A DNA stretch of 64,000 nt from a bacterium 1xD8-48 (lineage in GTDB: Bacteria; Bacillota; Clostridia; Lachnospirales; Lachnospiraceae): the NCBI GenBank assembly GCA_009917455.1, contig QZDS01000020.1:31273-95272 (forward strand), in the 5' to 3' direction. The notes under the pieces are model-generated. The model saw nothing but the letters and a program-made list of their open reading frames with translations, did not search any database and was not told where the DNA came from. The position numbers and the translations under genes are program-made. Numbering within the stretch: the stretch's first letter is position 1; every line of letters starts with the position of its first letter. Below, piece by piece: positions 31,960 to 40,483 of the stretch.

Positions 31960-33430
31960 GGTCAAAGAGAATGATGAATGGTGGGGGGAGGGATATACGG
32001 ACTGGGTCAGTGCAAAAAATGCAGTTCCGTTATATGAGGGGCATTATCAGCCTCATATTCCTGAGAATCAGTATTATTACGATTTAACAGATAAAGAGGC
32101 GTTGGAATGGCAAGTGTCTTTGATGAAAAAGTATGGAATAGATGGACAATGCATATATCATTATTGGTTTAAAGATGGAAGACAAATTCTGGAAAAGCCG
32201 GCGGAAAAACTTTTGGAATGGAAAGAAATTGCTATGCCCTTTTGTTTTAGCTGGGCCAATCAAAGCTGGGCAAACAGTTGGAGTGCAGTAAAAGGTGCAA
32301 ATGTATGGTGTGATGTAAGGGAAAATAAGAGGAAAAATGATAATGACAATGGTATGCTTTTAGAGCAGCAATATGGTAACGAAAGAGACTGGAAGGAACA
32401 TTTTGCTTATTTACTTCCTTTTTTTAAAGATAACCGGTATTTAAAAATTGATAATAAACCTGTATTTGTTTTATATCAGGCTTTGTACATAACAGTATTG
32501 GCGGAAATGGCTGAATGTTGGAATAGCTGGGCGAAAGTGGAAGGATTTGATGGAATTTATTTTATAGGGGTCAGCAATAAAGATGAATCCCTGGTAGATG
32601 CGGTATTGTATCCGGGACCACAGGCGGTGATGAGTGATATGTTCCAGGATTTACAGGGAACAGAATTAAAGATTCTGGATTATAAATCTGTGTGGGATAG
32701 ATTAATAAACAAAGCATATACGGAGAATCGATGTATGGTTGGAGCGTTTGTCGGCTATGATGATACTCCCAGACGCGGTTCTCGGGGATGTATAATTGAA
32801 AATGTATCGCCAAATCTGTTTAAAGAGAATTTGACTAAGTTATTAGCTGTTAATGAACTTCATAATCAACCTTTTACATTTATTAATGCGTGGAATGAAT
32901 GGGGGGAGGGTATGCATCTGGAGCCGGATGAAAAAAACGGCACAGCATATCTTGAAGCAGTTCTTGAAGCAAAAAGCCACTACCATGAATATCTGGAGGA
33001 AGCAAGGCAGATAGAGGAAACTTTTTATGAGAAACAGAAGAAAGAAATTATGTACTACAAAAATATGGTGCTCAGATACGAGAGTTATTGGAGGATAATG
33101 GATAAATGGCTTGTGATGAAAGAGAATAAAAAATCAATAACTGAGTTGTTAAAGCGAAAAAAGATATATAGTGTAATAATCTATGGTGCTGGCATGTTAG
33201 GAAAGCATTTAATCGAGGAGCTGTCTGACGGCGATATTAAAATAGTATGTGCCATGGATAGGAATCCGGTTAATGAAAAATTTAAGTTTCCTGTTATTGG
33301 GGCAAATGATAAAGTACCAGAAGCAGATGCTGTAATTGTTACTCCCAGCTATGAATTTTCGGATATTAGAAAACATTTGACACAAAAGGGCGTGAGTAAT
33401 GTCATCTCAATCGAATCGCTGTTTGAATAA
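31922..33430 (+). CDS. WbsX-type (GH99-like) glycosyltransferase with C-terminal Rossmann-like domain
   Basis: 502 residues. MKILSMYLPQYHRVKENDEWWGEGYTDW, CFSWANQSWANSW and FINAWNEWGEGMHLEPD are hallmark motifs of the WbsX family, assigned to O-antigen/capsule assembly and folding like GH99. After ~395 an accessory domain follows: VIIYGAGMLGKHLIEEL and VCAMDRNPVNEKFKFPVIG. It overlaps both neighbours (38 and 32 bases), indicating translational coupling. AGGAG lies 8 bases before the ATG. Confidence 0.85.
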   Translation: MKILSMYLPQYHRVKENDEWWGEGYTDWVSAKNAVPLYEGHYQPHIPENQYYYDLTDKEALEWQVSLMKKYGIDGQCIYHYWFKDGRQILEKPAEKLLEWKEIAMPFCFSWANQSWANSWSAVKGANVWCDVRENKRKNDNDNGMLLEQQYGNERDWKEHFAYLLPFFKDNRYLKIDNKPVFVLYQALYITVLAEMAECWNSWAKVEGFDGIYFIGVSNKDESLVDAVLYPGPQAVMSDMFQDLQGTELKILDYKSVWDRLINKAYTENRCMVGAFVGYDDTPRRGSRGCIIENVSPNLFKENLTKLLAVNELHNQPFTFINAWNEWGEGMHLEPDEKNGTAYLEAVLEAKSHYHEYLEEARQIEETFYEKQKKEIMYYKNMVLRYESYWRIMDKWLVMKENKKSITELLKRKKIYSVIIYGAGMLGKHLIEELSDGDIKIVCAMDRNPVNEKFKFPVIGANDKVPEADAVIVTPSYEFSDIRKHLTQKGVSNVISIESLFE

Positions 33431-34631
33431 AACCAAATGCACTGTAATCACCCCCCTATACCACGGGAAAAAATACATCCCCGCCATCATCTCCCGGCTT
33501 TTGGCCTGCGCCTGCGCATCCCCTGAGATTGAAATTGAGCTGGTTCTTTCCAACGATTCCCCGGAAGAATTTTTGGAGGAAAACCTTTCCTCAGATTCTG
33601 TTACAATCAAGGTCTTAAATACAGACAAAAACAGAGGAATCCACGGCGCGAGGGTCAGAGGCCTTTTAAACAGCACCGGGGATTATATTGTCTTTCTGGA
33701 CCAGGACGACAGGATTCTGCCGGAGTATTTTAACGGTCAGTTAAGCGCGATGGGCTTTGCCGACGCCGTAGTATGCAATGCGTTAAGCGGCGGCAGGCTC
33801 AAATATAACGCGGACAGACCCCTTTGGAGGACGGCTGACCGGGAAAGCATGGTAAATGAGGGAAATATGATATTGTCGCCCGGGCAGGTTCTGCTGAGGC
33901 GGGAGGCGATTCCTGATGGCTGGGTAAGGAACGTGATGCAAAATAACGGCGCTGACGACTGGCTGCTGTGGCTTTGTATGCATTCCGAAAACCGGCGGTT
34001 TGTCATAAATGAAAGGGTTCTTTTTTCAAGGGAGGTACATTACCATAATACATCTTTTGACAGCCGGAAGATGGCTGCGTCAGAGGAAGAAGCGGTTGAA
34101 ATTATTGAAAGGGAGCGTTTATTGTCTGAAAAAGAGCGAAAATGCCTGAGAGAACTGCTGCCAAAGCTTAAGGATGACCGAATAAAAGAAAATCAGAAAT
34201 GGAAGAAAATGTTTCTGATACAGAACGACTGGTTTCGGGCAAGTAACGCCGGAAAATCTGTTTCAGAATATCTGAAAGACAGAAATATAAAAAAGGCAGC
34301 CGTATACGGTTACGGATATCTGGGGAAGACATTATGTGAAACTCTGGAAAAAGACGATGTGGAAATAAGCTGTGTAATAGACAGAAACGCCGCTTTTCTG
34401 GAATCGGGTCACAGATGCTGTACCGTGGATGATGTGCAGGAAAAGGCAGACGCGGTAATCGTAACAGTGGCGTCAGAAAACAGGCAGGCGTTTACCGCTA
34501 TGCTGAGACAAAGATTGAATGCGGAAGTTCTCTGGCTTGAAGATATCGTGGCGGATATGGCAGAGGACATGGCAAAAGAAACAGGAAGGAACCAAAATGC
34601 CAGAAGTATCGGTGATTATTCCGGTCTATAA
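33399..34631 (+). CDS. GT2 glycosyltransferase with C-terminal Rossmann-like domain
   Basis: 410 residues. GT-A start CTVITPLYHGKKYIPAIISRL, acidic motif DQDDRILPEYF (about 103) and a downstream NNGADDWLLWL matching the acceptor-side ED/DD motif. After ~295 comes the accessory domain AAVYGYGYLGKTLCETL with VIDRNAAFLESG. The ATG lies 32 bases inside the WbsX gene and has no clear Shine-Dalgarno, which points to coupled translation. Base composition becomes more GC-rich from here onward. Confidence 0.82.
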   Translation: MSSQSNRCLNKTKCTVITPLYHGKKYIPAIISRLLACACASPEIEIELVLSNDSPEEFLEENLSSDSVTIKVLNTDKNRGIHGARVRGLLNSTGDYIVFLDQDDRILPEYFNGQLSAMGFADAVVCNALSGGRLKYNADRPLWRTADRESMVNEGNMILSPGQVLLRREAIPDGWVRNVMQNNGADDWLLWLCMHSENRRFVINERVLFSREVHYHNTSFDSRKMAASEEEAVEIIERERLLSEKERKCLRELLPKLKDDRIKENQKWKKMFLIQNDWFRASNAGKSVSEYLKDRNIKKAAVYGYGYLGKTLCETLEKDDVEISCVIDRNAAFLESGHRCCTVDDVQEKADAVIVTVASENRQAFTAMLRQRLNAEVLWLEDIVADMAEDMAKETGRNQNARSIGDYSGL

Positions 34632-35847
34632 TACGGAGAAATATTTAAGGAAATGTCTGGAAAGCGTGAGGAACCAGACGCTTAAGGATATTGAAATTAT
34701 CTGCGTGGACGACGGCTCCACAGACAGTTGTCCCGATATTCTGGACGAGTATGCCCGTATGGACGCCAGGATTAAAGTAATACATAAAAAAAACGGCGGT
34801 CTGGTATCCGCAAGAAAAACGGGGATAGCGGCGGCGACGGCGGCCTGTGCCGGGTATGTGGACAGCGACGACTGGATAGAACCTGACATGTACGAAAAGC
34901 TGTATTTTTATATGCAAAAGGAGCAGGCGGAGCTTGTGACATGCGGCTATTATCTGGAGGGCGATTATACGACGGAGCATCTGGATACGGTAGACGAAGG
35001 ATTATACGGCAAAGGCAACATAAAATATCTGCGTGACAACGTCATATACCGTATGGAATGCCGGGAAACGGGACTGCGGGGAGGGCTCTGGTGCAAGCTT
35101 TTTTCCACCAGGCTGCAAAGAAGGGTACAGTCGATGATTCCGGATGAGATTTCCATAGCGGAAGATAAGGTCTGCCTTTTGCGGTATATTCTGGAATGCT
35201 CATCGGTTTATGTATTGAAAAAACCGCTGTATCACTGGGTAATACGGCAGGAATCAATGTCCCGCGAATCAAAAGGGCAGGGCAATGATTATCTTGTGCG
35301 GATAAACCATGTCTATAATTATCTCATGTCGCTATATGAGCACCCCCATTTTACGTATGTTATGCGGCTTCAGGCGGAAATATACATGACGGAGCTGATT
35401 TTTCTGGGAGTGAATAAGCGCATGGGCTTTCAAAACAGAAATCTGATATGGATTGACCCGTACTGGCTGGAACAAATTCCGCCTCATGCAAAAATCATTT
35501 TATACGGAGCCGGGGAAACGGGAGAAAAGTATAAAAAGCAGTTGTGCAAAAGACCGGACATTGAGCTGACAGCGGTCGCGGACGACGGGGGTGCAGGCTA
35601 TCTGCCGGACGGCGCGGAGGTGATACCGCCGGAGAAGATTGATGAATTCCCGTATGATTATATTGTGATTACCGTCAAAAACAAAGGAAAGGCCGGAAAA
35701 ATGAAAGACAGATTAAAGCGGATGGGGATTGCCGATGAAGCGGTAATCTGGTGTGAACAGCCGGAAGTCTACTGGAGGTTTGTGGAGGCGGAGATTTGTA
35801 CGGATGCCTGTGGCGCGGTGGAAAGTAAAAAGAATGAAGCTGATTAA
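34597..35847 (+). CDS. GT2 glycosyltransferase with C-terminal Rossmann-like domain
   Basis: 416 residues. SVIIPVYNTEKYLRKCLESV, CVDDGSTDSCPDILDEY and GYVDSDDWIEPDMYEKL are standard GT2 family motifs with both metal/nucleotide DxD elements. The C-terminal part (after ~295) is IILYGAGETGEKYKKQL with VADDGGAGYLPDGAEVIP. The start at 34597 follows AGGAAGGAACC and overlaps the previous gene by 35 bases. Confidence 0.87.
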   Translation: MPEVSVIIPVYNTEKYLRKCLESVRNQTLKDIEIICVDDGSTDSCPDILDEYARMDARIKVIHKKNGGLVSARKTGIAAATAACAGYVDSDDWIEPDMYEKLYFYMQKEQAELVTCGYYLEGDYTTEHLDTVDEGLYGKGNIKYLRDNVIYRMECRETGLRGGLWCKLFSTRLQRRVQSMIPDEISIAEDKVCLLRYILECSSVYVLKKPLYHWVIRQESMSRESKGQGNDYLVRINHVYNYLMSLYEHPHFTYVMRLQAEIYMTELIFLGVNKRMGFQNRNLIWIDPYWLEQIPPHAKIILYGAGETGEKYKKQLCKRPDIELTAVADDGGAGYLPDGAEVIPPEKIDEFPYDYIVITVKNKGKAGKMKDRLKRMGIADEAVIWCEQPEVYWRFVEAEICTDACGAVESKKNEAD

Positions 35848-37372
35848 ACTGGAAGACGGAAACGTTTTTTATCATAAAAAACTGATATGTATCGGCCGGT
35901 CCGCGGCATATATTAATGAACTGTGCAGGCGGTATCCCGCGCTTGAGAGGATAGAAGCTATCGTGGAAGGCGATTCCCGCAATCAGGGGGAAATGGTTTT
36001 TTCGGGAAAGAAAATTCCTGTCAGAGACCTTACATTTTTAAAGCGGGAAGATTTATCCGACAGGCTGTTGTTAATAACAGACGACTATTACAGAGAGCTT
36101 TATGACAAAATATTCAGGCTGCTGGGTGAAAGCGGCGCTGTCGGCGATGTTTATTTTTTTGCGGACAGGGAAACAGAGTACGAGCTGTATTACAGGGAAA
36201 AATATAAAAATGCGCCGCTTGAAAATATCATTGTATTCCGCAGCGGCCCTCATGCTTCGGGCTATGTGGAGGGTATGGATTTTTCGGATAACGCAAGAGC
36301 GTTATTTGAGTATGCGGTATCGACTGGGCTGAACGAAAAATATGAGCTTATATGGTTTGTAAAATCACCGGTTGCTTTTTCGGAATATCAGAAGTATAAA
36401 AATGTATCATTTCTTCCCTACGAAGGCTCTGTCAGTGACTGCGTTAAACTGCGGGATTCGTATTACCGGGTTTTGTGCCTTGCAAAATACTTCTTTTTTA
36501 CGGATGCGTACGGATTTGTCAGAAACTGCAGAAAAGACCAGATTCGGGTGCAGCTATGGCATGGATGCGGCTACAAAAAAAGGCTTAACACGGTTTCGTG
36601 CCGGAAGCGATATGATTATATGACGGTCACAAGTTCTTTATATGCGCAGATTCATGCAAAAGAATTTGGGCTCGGGCGCAGTCAGATGCTGATAACGGGA
36701 TGCGCCAAGACTGACTGGCTGTTTAAGTTTTCGCCGGAAATACAAGATACGCTGCGTATTCCCAAAGCGGATAAGTACCTGTTCTGGCTTCCTACCTATC
36801 GATTCAGTGAAAAAAAGATGAATAAACCAGTTGACGGCGAACTTAAAGTTAAAACGGGGCTGCCGTTGGTGGCGGACATGGAGGAGATGGAAAACATTAA
36901 CCGCAGGCTTGTAAGAAATAACATGATTCTGGTAATAAAACCGCATCCGTTTCAGGATTCGGCAGTGATTATGGCCGGGAACTTTTCCAATATCATACTG
37001 CTGAAAAACGAATTGCTGGTAAAGTATGATATCCAGACCAATCAATTACTGGCGGCAGCGGACGCGCTGATTAGCGATTACTCGTCCACGGCAGTTGACT
37101 ATCTTGTTTTGAACCGGCCAATGGCTTTTCTGGTGGATGACGCCGGCAGTTATTCGGACAGGCGCGGTTTTGTTTTCGAGGATATTTTCAGGTGGCTGCC
37201 GGGAAAAAAGGTATTTGATATAAACGGATTTTATGAATTTATAGAAGAAATCGGCGGCGGCCGTGACGGGATGAAAGAGATGCGTACCAACCTGCGGCGA
37301 AAGATGCATCGCTATCAGGACGGCAGCAACTGCAGGAGAATACTGGAAGCGTTAAAAATTCTGGGAGACTGA
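35834..37372 (+). CDS. CDP-glycerol glycerophosphotransferase family protein
   Basis: 512 residues. Residues ~15-110 hold the accessory Rossmann-like domain (KLICIGRSAAYINELCRRY). The transferase part has VQLWHGCGYKKRL (about 243), TGCAKTDWLF, FWLPTYRFSE, VIKPHPFQDS and DALISDYSSTAVDYLVLNRP, the classic TagF/TarL signature with the catalytic histidines. It polymerises glycerol- or ribitol-phosphate, or a related unit, at the inner membrane face. Start at 35834 overlaps the previous gene by 14 bases. Confidence 0.88.
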   Translation: MKLIKLEDGNVFYHKKLICIGRSAAYINELCRRYPALERIEAIVEGDSRNQGEMVFSGKKIPVRDLTFLKREDLSDRLLLITDDYYRELYDKIFRLLGESGAVGDVYFFADRETEYELYYREKYKNAPLENIIVFRSGPHASGYVEGMDFSDNARALFEYAVSTGLNEKYELIWFVKSPVAFSEYQKYKNVSFLPYEGSVSDCVKLRDSYYRVLCLAKYFFFTDAYGFVRNCRKDQIRVQLWHGCGYKKRLNTVSCRKRYDYMTVTSSLYAQIHAKEFGLGRSQMLITGCAKTDWLFKFSPEIQDTLRIPKADKYLFWLPTYRFSEKKMNKPVDGELKVKTGLPLVADMEEMENINRRLVRNNMILVIKPHPFQDSAVIMAGNFSNIILLKNELLVKYDIQTNQLLAAADALISDYSSTAVDYLVLNRPMAFLVDDAGSYSDRRGFVFEDIFRWLPGKKVFDINGFYEFIEEIGGGRDGMKEMRTNLRRKMHRYQDGSNCRRILEALKILGD

Positions 37373-37373
37373 T

Positions 37374-38327
37374 ATGGCGGTTTATTGTATTACGGGAGCG
37401 ACTGGATACATTGGCTCCATGCTGGTGAAGCACATAGGGCAGCAGGAGGGGAATGATAAAATAATTGCATTGGTGAGAAACAGGGAAAAAGCGCAGAAAT
37501 TATTTCCGGCGGGGGTGGACATTATCCAGTCGGATTTATCCGGCAGAATACCTGTGAAAGAGATAAAGACAAACTGCGATTATATTATCCACTGCGCTTC
37601 CTGTACCCAATCTTCCGAGATGACAGCCCATCCGGTGGAGGTAATAAAAAGCATTGTCAATACAACACAAAATGTACTGGAGCTGGCAGACGGCTGTGGG
37701 ATAAAAAGTATGGTATATCTGTCAAGTATGGAGGTATATGGAAGGCTTGACTGCTCAGACGGGCATAAGGCGGCGGAAGAGGAGCTTGGGGATATAGCGA
37801 TACTGAACGCCCGAAGCTGTTATCCGCTTGGAAAACGCATGGCGGAAAATATCTGCTATTCTTATTACAAGGAGTATGGAATCCCGGTAAAGATAGCCAG
37901 ACTGGCACAGACCTTTGGAAAGGGAGTACCGCGTTCGGATAACCGTGTTTTTGTCCAGTTCGCAAGGGCGGCCAGACAGGGAACCGATATTGTGCTTCAT
38001 ACAAAAGGGTGTTCCATGGGAAATTACTGCGGTATCCATGACGCTGTCAGAGGAATACTTACCATTTTGAAGAAGGGCGCGGACGGCGAGGCTTATAATG
38101 TGGTAAATGAAGAAAACACCATGTCCGTCAGGGAGATGGCGGAACTTGTGGCAGAGCGGACAGCCAAAGGAAAAATAAAAATCCGATACGAGATACCGGA
38201 GGATAATATTTACGGTTACGCCCCTGAAACGGGGCTCAGATTATCCGCAAAAAAATTGACGGAACTGGGATGGGAGCCAGCGGAGAATTTACAGAAAATG
38301 TACTCCGATATGATGGAAGAAATTTAA
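37374..38327 (+). CDS. NAD-dependent sugar epimerase/dehydratase (extended SDR)
   Basis: 317 residues. N-terminal GATGYIGSMLVKHI binds NAD(P); catalytic YPLGK (about 150-154) follows a serine-rich strand VYLSSMEVYG. It acts on a nucleotide-sugar substrate, unidentified. It begins one base after the previous stop and is the last gene of the glycan operon. Confidence 0.87.
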   Translation: MAVYCITGATGYIGSMLVKHIGQQEGNDKIIALVRNREKAQKLFPAGVDIIQSDLSGRIPVKEIKTNCDYIIHCASCTQSSEMTAHPVEVIKSIVNTTQNVLELADGCGIKSMVYLSSMEVYGRLDCSDGHKAAEEELGDIAILNARSCYPLGKRMAENICYSYYKEYGIPVKIARLAQTFGKGVPRSDNRVFVQFARAARQGTDIVLHTKGCSMGNYCGIHDAVRGILTILKKGADGEAYNVVNEENTMSVREMAELVAERTAKGKIKIRYEIPEDNIYGYAPETGLRLSAKKLTELGWEPAENLQKMYSDMMEEI

Positions 38328-38348
38328 TAGGTAGAAATAAAATAAGAT

Positions 38349-38377
38349 TTGATAAGTAACGACAAATGCGTTACAAT
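38349..38377 (+). promoter_or_regulatory. Toxin-antitoxin promoter with built-in operator
   Basis: TTGATA (38349-38354), 17-bp spacer, TACAAT (38372-38377). The dyad GTAACG-N7-CGTTAC (38356-38361, 38369-38374) fills the spacer, as expected for antitoxin autorepression. Confidence 0.75.
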
Positions 38378-38401
38378 AAATTGGAAAGGAGATGTGTTTA
38401 T

Positions 38402-38704
38402 ATGGAAAAGACAGCAACATTAAATTTAAGAGTAAATCCCACTGTAAAACAGCGGGCAGAAGATGTATTAACGAGATTAGGCATTCCTATGTCAACAGCT
38501 ATAGATATATATCTTAATCAAATATCTCTGACAGGAGGAATACCATTTATGGTTGGTTTACCTAATGCGCCTTCTGTTCTCAATGCGGATTTGATGACAG
38601 TGGAGGAAATCCATACAAAATTGCAAGAAGGCCATGATGACTTGCGGGCTGGCAAGGTACAGAATGCAGCTTCAGCATTTAAGAAGTTCAGGGAGAGCCA
38701 TTAA
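38402..38704 (+). CDS. RelB/DinJ-type antitoxin
   Basis: 100 residues. The ribbon-helix-helix start ATLNLRVNPTVKQRAEDVLTR, GIPMSTAIDIYLNQI and GGIPF are typical of the RelB/DinJ family, which binds its own promoter and neutralises the toxin with its C-terminal tail. AAAGGAG lies 10 bases before the ATG. The toxin gene starts two bases after the stop. Confidence 0.92.
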   Translation: MEKTATLNLRVNPTVKQRAEDVLTRLGIPMSTAIDIYLNQISLTGGIPFMVGLPNAPSVLNADLMTVEEIHTKLQEGHDDLRAGKVQNAASAFKKFRESH

Positions 38705-38706
38705 GT

Positions 38707-39039
38707 ATGAAACAGTATGTAGTACGAATTACTGACAGGGCACTGGCTGATATGGAAGAAATCTATAATTATATTGCGATACAACTTCAAGCTCCGGAAA
38801 ATGCAATGGGACAATATAATCGGATTGCGGAAGCTATTGAAGAGTTGTATGTATTTCCTGAAAGAGTAAAACTTATGGAGTCCGATCCGGAACGGATTAT
38901 GGGGTTACGCCAATTAGTGATAGATAATTACTCAGTTTTTTATGTAATCGAAGGTATGGATGTTATAGTAACAAGAGTTTTATATAGCGCCATGGATATA
39001 AGCAGGAGATTGCTGGAAGATAATGAGTATATTCAATAG
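38707..39039 (+). CDS. RelE/ParE-type toxin
   Basis: 110 residues. VRITDRALADMEEIYNYIA, NRIAEAIEELYVFPERVKL, LRQLVIDNYSVFYVIEG and VTRVLYSAMDIS are the RelE/ParE fold marks in order. Whether it cuts ribosome-bound mRNA or acts on gyrase cannot be told; the DinJ-type partner favours an mRNA interferase. It sits directly after its antitoxin, so it is likely functional. Confidence 0.9.
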   Translation: MKQYVVRITDRALADMEEIYNYIAIQLQAPENAMGQYNRIAEAIEELYVFPERVKLMESDPERIMGLRQLVIDNYSVFYVIEGMDVIVTRVLYSAMDISRRLLEDNEYIQ

Positions 39040-39091
39040 GTTGTAAAAAATATCAAATCCGAAAAAATCCGAAAAAATTTGATTAAATTTC

Positions 39092-39120
39092 TTGACAAAA
39101 AATTAACAATATGCTATTAT
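39092..39120 (+). promoter_or_regulatory. Promoter of the hflKC leader
   Basis: TTGACA (39092-39097), 17-bp spacer, TATTAT (39115-39120), directly ahead of the riboswitch-like leader. Confidence 0.85.
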
Positions 39121-39130
39121 AACATCAACA

Positions 39131-39262
39131 GATAAAAGGGAGTAGCTGATACTGCAAGGTATATTCGAGTCGTCAGGACGATGTAAGCATCCGATTTCGA
39201 GTCAGAAAACTGTAGCAAGACTTTTATCGTGGCAGACAGGCCGCGGTAGAGGTCTTTTTTTA
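39131..39262 (+). promoter_or_regulatory. Candidate yybP-ykoY (Mn2+) riboswitch with terminator
   Basis: Closing stem GATAAAAG / CTTTTATC (39131-39138, 39221-39228). Next to it is GGGAGTAGC and near the 3' side TAGCAAGAC, the two conserved loop sequences that dock to bind Mn2+. A second arm carries GTCGTCAGGACGAT. The conserved AAGAC (39217-39221) can alternatively pair with GTCTT ahead of a T-run (39254-39262), a terminator mutually exclusive with the closing stem, as in ON switches. Matched by eye, not by a covariance model. Confidence 0.7.
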
Positions 39263-39329
39263 TAAAATTTGATAACCGCGGCATCTGCGGGACTGAAAAC
39301 AGCGGCAAAATTTAAAAGGAGGACAGGGT

Positions 39330-40430
39330 ATGTTTAAGAAAAAACAAAGTAACAATGCGTATGAGGAGCAAAATCAAAAGACGCGCTCCAAAATGGGGAA
39401 ATTTAAACCGGGGAAAATAGTGGGGATTTTTATCGGAATTATTGCGGCGGCGTATCTTCTGGTGGGAAGCGTTTATTCCCTGAGGGAGAACGAATACGCG
39501 GTGGTAACCACCTTTGGCGTGCCCGGCGTGGTGGAGGAATCCGGTATTCACTTAAAGCTTCCTTATATTCAGCGGATGGCGAAGGTGCCGAAGACCATCA
39601 ACGGCTTTCCTATTGGATTTAACGCCGATTCCGACGAGTATGACGACAGGGAATCCTTTATGATTACCAGAGATTACAATTTTGTAAACGTGGATTTCTA
39701 TGTGGAGTACCGTGTGACGGACCCTACCAGATATCTGTACGCGTCGGAAAATCCGGTTGAGATTTTAAAGAACCTGACCCAGAGCTATATCAGGGACACC
39801 ATTGGACTTTACGATGTGGACAGTGTGATTACCACCGGAAAAAATGAAATACAGGCTTCCATCAAGGAAAAGATTGTGGGAAGGTTAGAGGAAGAGGATA
39901 TCGGAATCCAGTTGGTGAACATTACCATTCAGGACGCGGAGCCGCCCACTCAGGAGGTAATCAACGCTTTCAAGAATGTGGAAAACGCCAAGCAGGGAAA
40001 AGAAACTTCCATCAACAGGGCGAACCAGAAGCGGAACGAGGATATTCCCGCGGCGAGGGCTCTGGCGGACGAAACCTTAAAGACGGCCCAGGCCCAGGCC
40101 GAGGAGCGTGTGAACGAGGCAAAAGGCCAGGTGGCCAGGCTGAACGAGCTTTACGCGGAATACCAGAAGTATCCCTTAATCACCAAGCAGAGAATGTTTT
40201 ATGAAACCATGGAAGAAATTCTGCCCGACATGAAGGTGATTATTGAAAGAAGCGACGGCAGCACCCAGACCATGCTTCCGCTGGAATCCTTTACAGGCTC
40301 TTCGGCGGGGAGCTTTAGCAGCGTGGCCTCAGGCAGCAGTTTTGCGGGAAATACAGGCGGCGGACCGGGAGCGGGCACGGATGCGCAAAGTGAAGTCAGC
40401 GACGATACAGCGGAGGAAACGGAAGAGTAG
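39330..40430 (+). CDS. hflK: HflK-like SPFH membrane protein
   Basis: 366 residues. Cytosolic start, one membrane helix (about 30-50, IVGIFIGIIAAAYLLVGSVY), then an SPFH/band-7 domain beginning SLRENEYAVVTTFG (about 50-230), a long coiled coil and a Ser/Gly-rich acidic tail. With HflC it forms the ring-like cage around the FtsH protease and modulates it. AAAGGAGG lies 6-7 bases upstream. It follows the riboswitch-like leader by about 70 bases, so the two-gene unit may respond to manganese. Confidence 0.88.
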   Translation: MFKKKQSNNAYEEQNQKTRSKMGKFKPGKIVGIFIGIIAAAYLLVGSVYSLRENEYAVVTTFGVPGVVEESGIHLKLPYIQRMAKVPKTINGFPIGFNADSDEYDDRESFMITRDYNFVNVDFYVEYRVTDPTRYLYASENPVEILKNLTQSYIRDTIGLYDVDSVITTGKNEIQASIKEKIVGRLEEEDIGIQLVNITIQDAEPPTQEVINAFKNVENAKQGKETSINRANQKRNEDIPAARALADETLKTAQAQAEERVNEAKGQVARLNELYAEYQKYPLITKQRMFYETMEEILPDMKVIIERSDGSTQTMLPLESFTGSSAGSFSSVASGSSFAGNTGGGPGAGTDAQSEVSDDTAEETEE

Positions 40431-40483
40431 CGCGCACGGAACAAAGAACAGACGCGGAACTATAAAATAAGAAAGGATAAATT

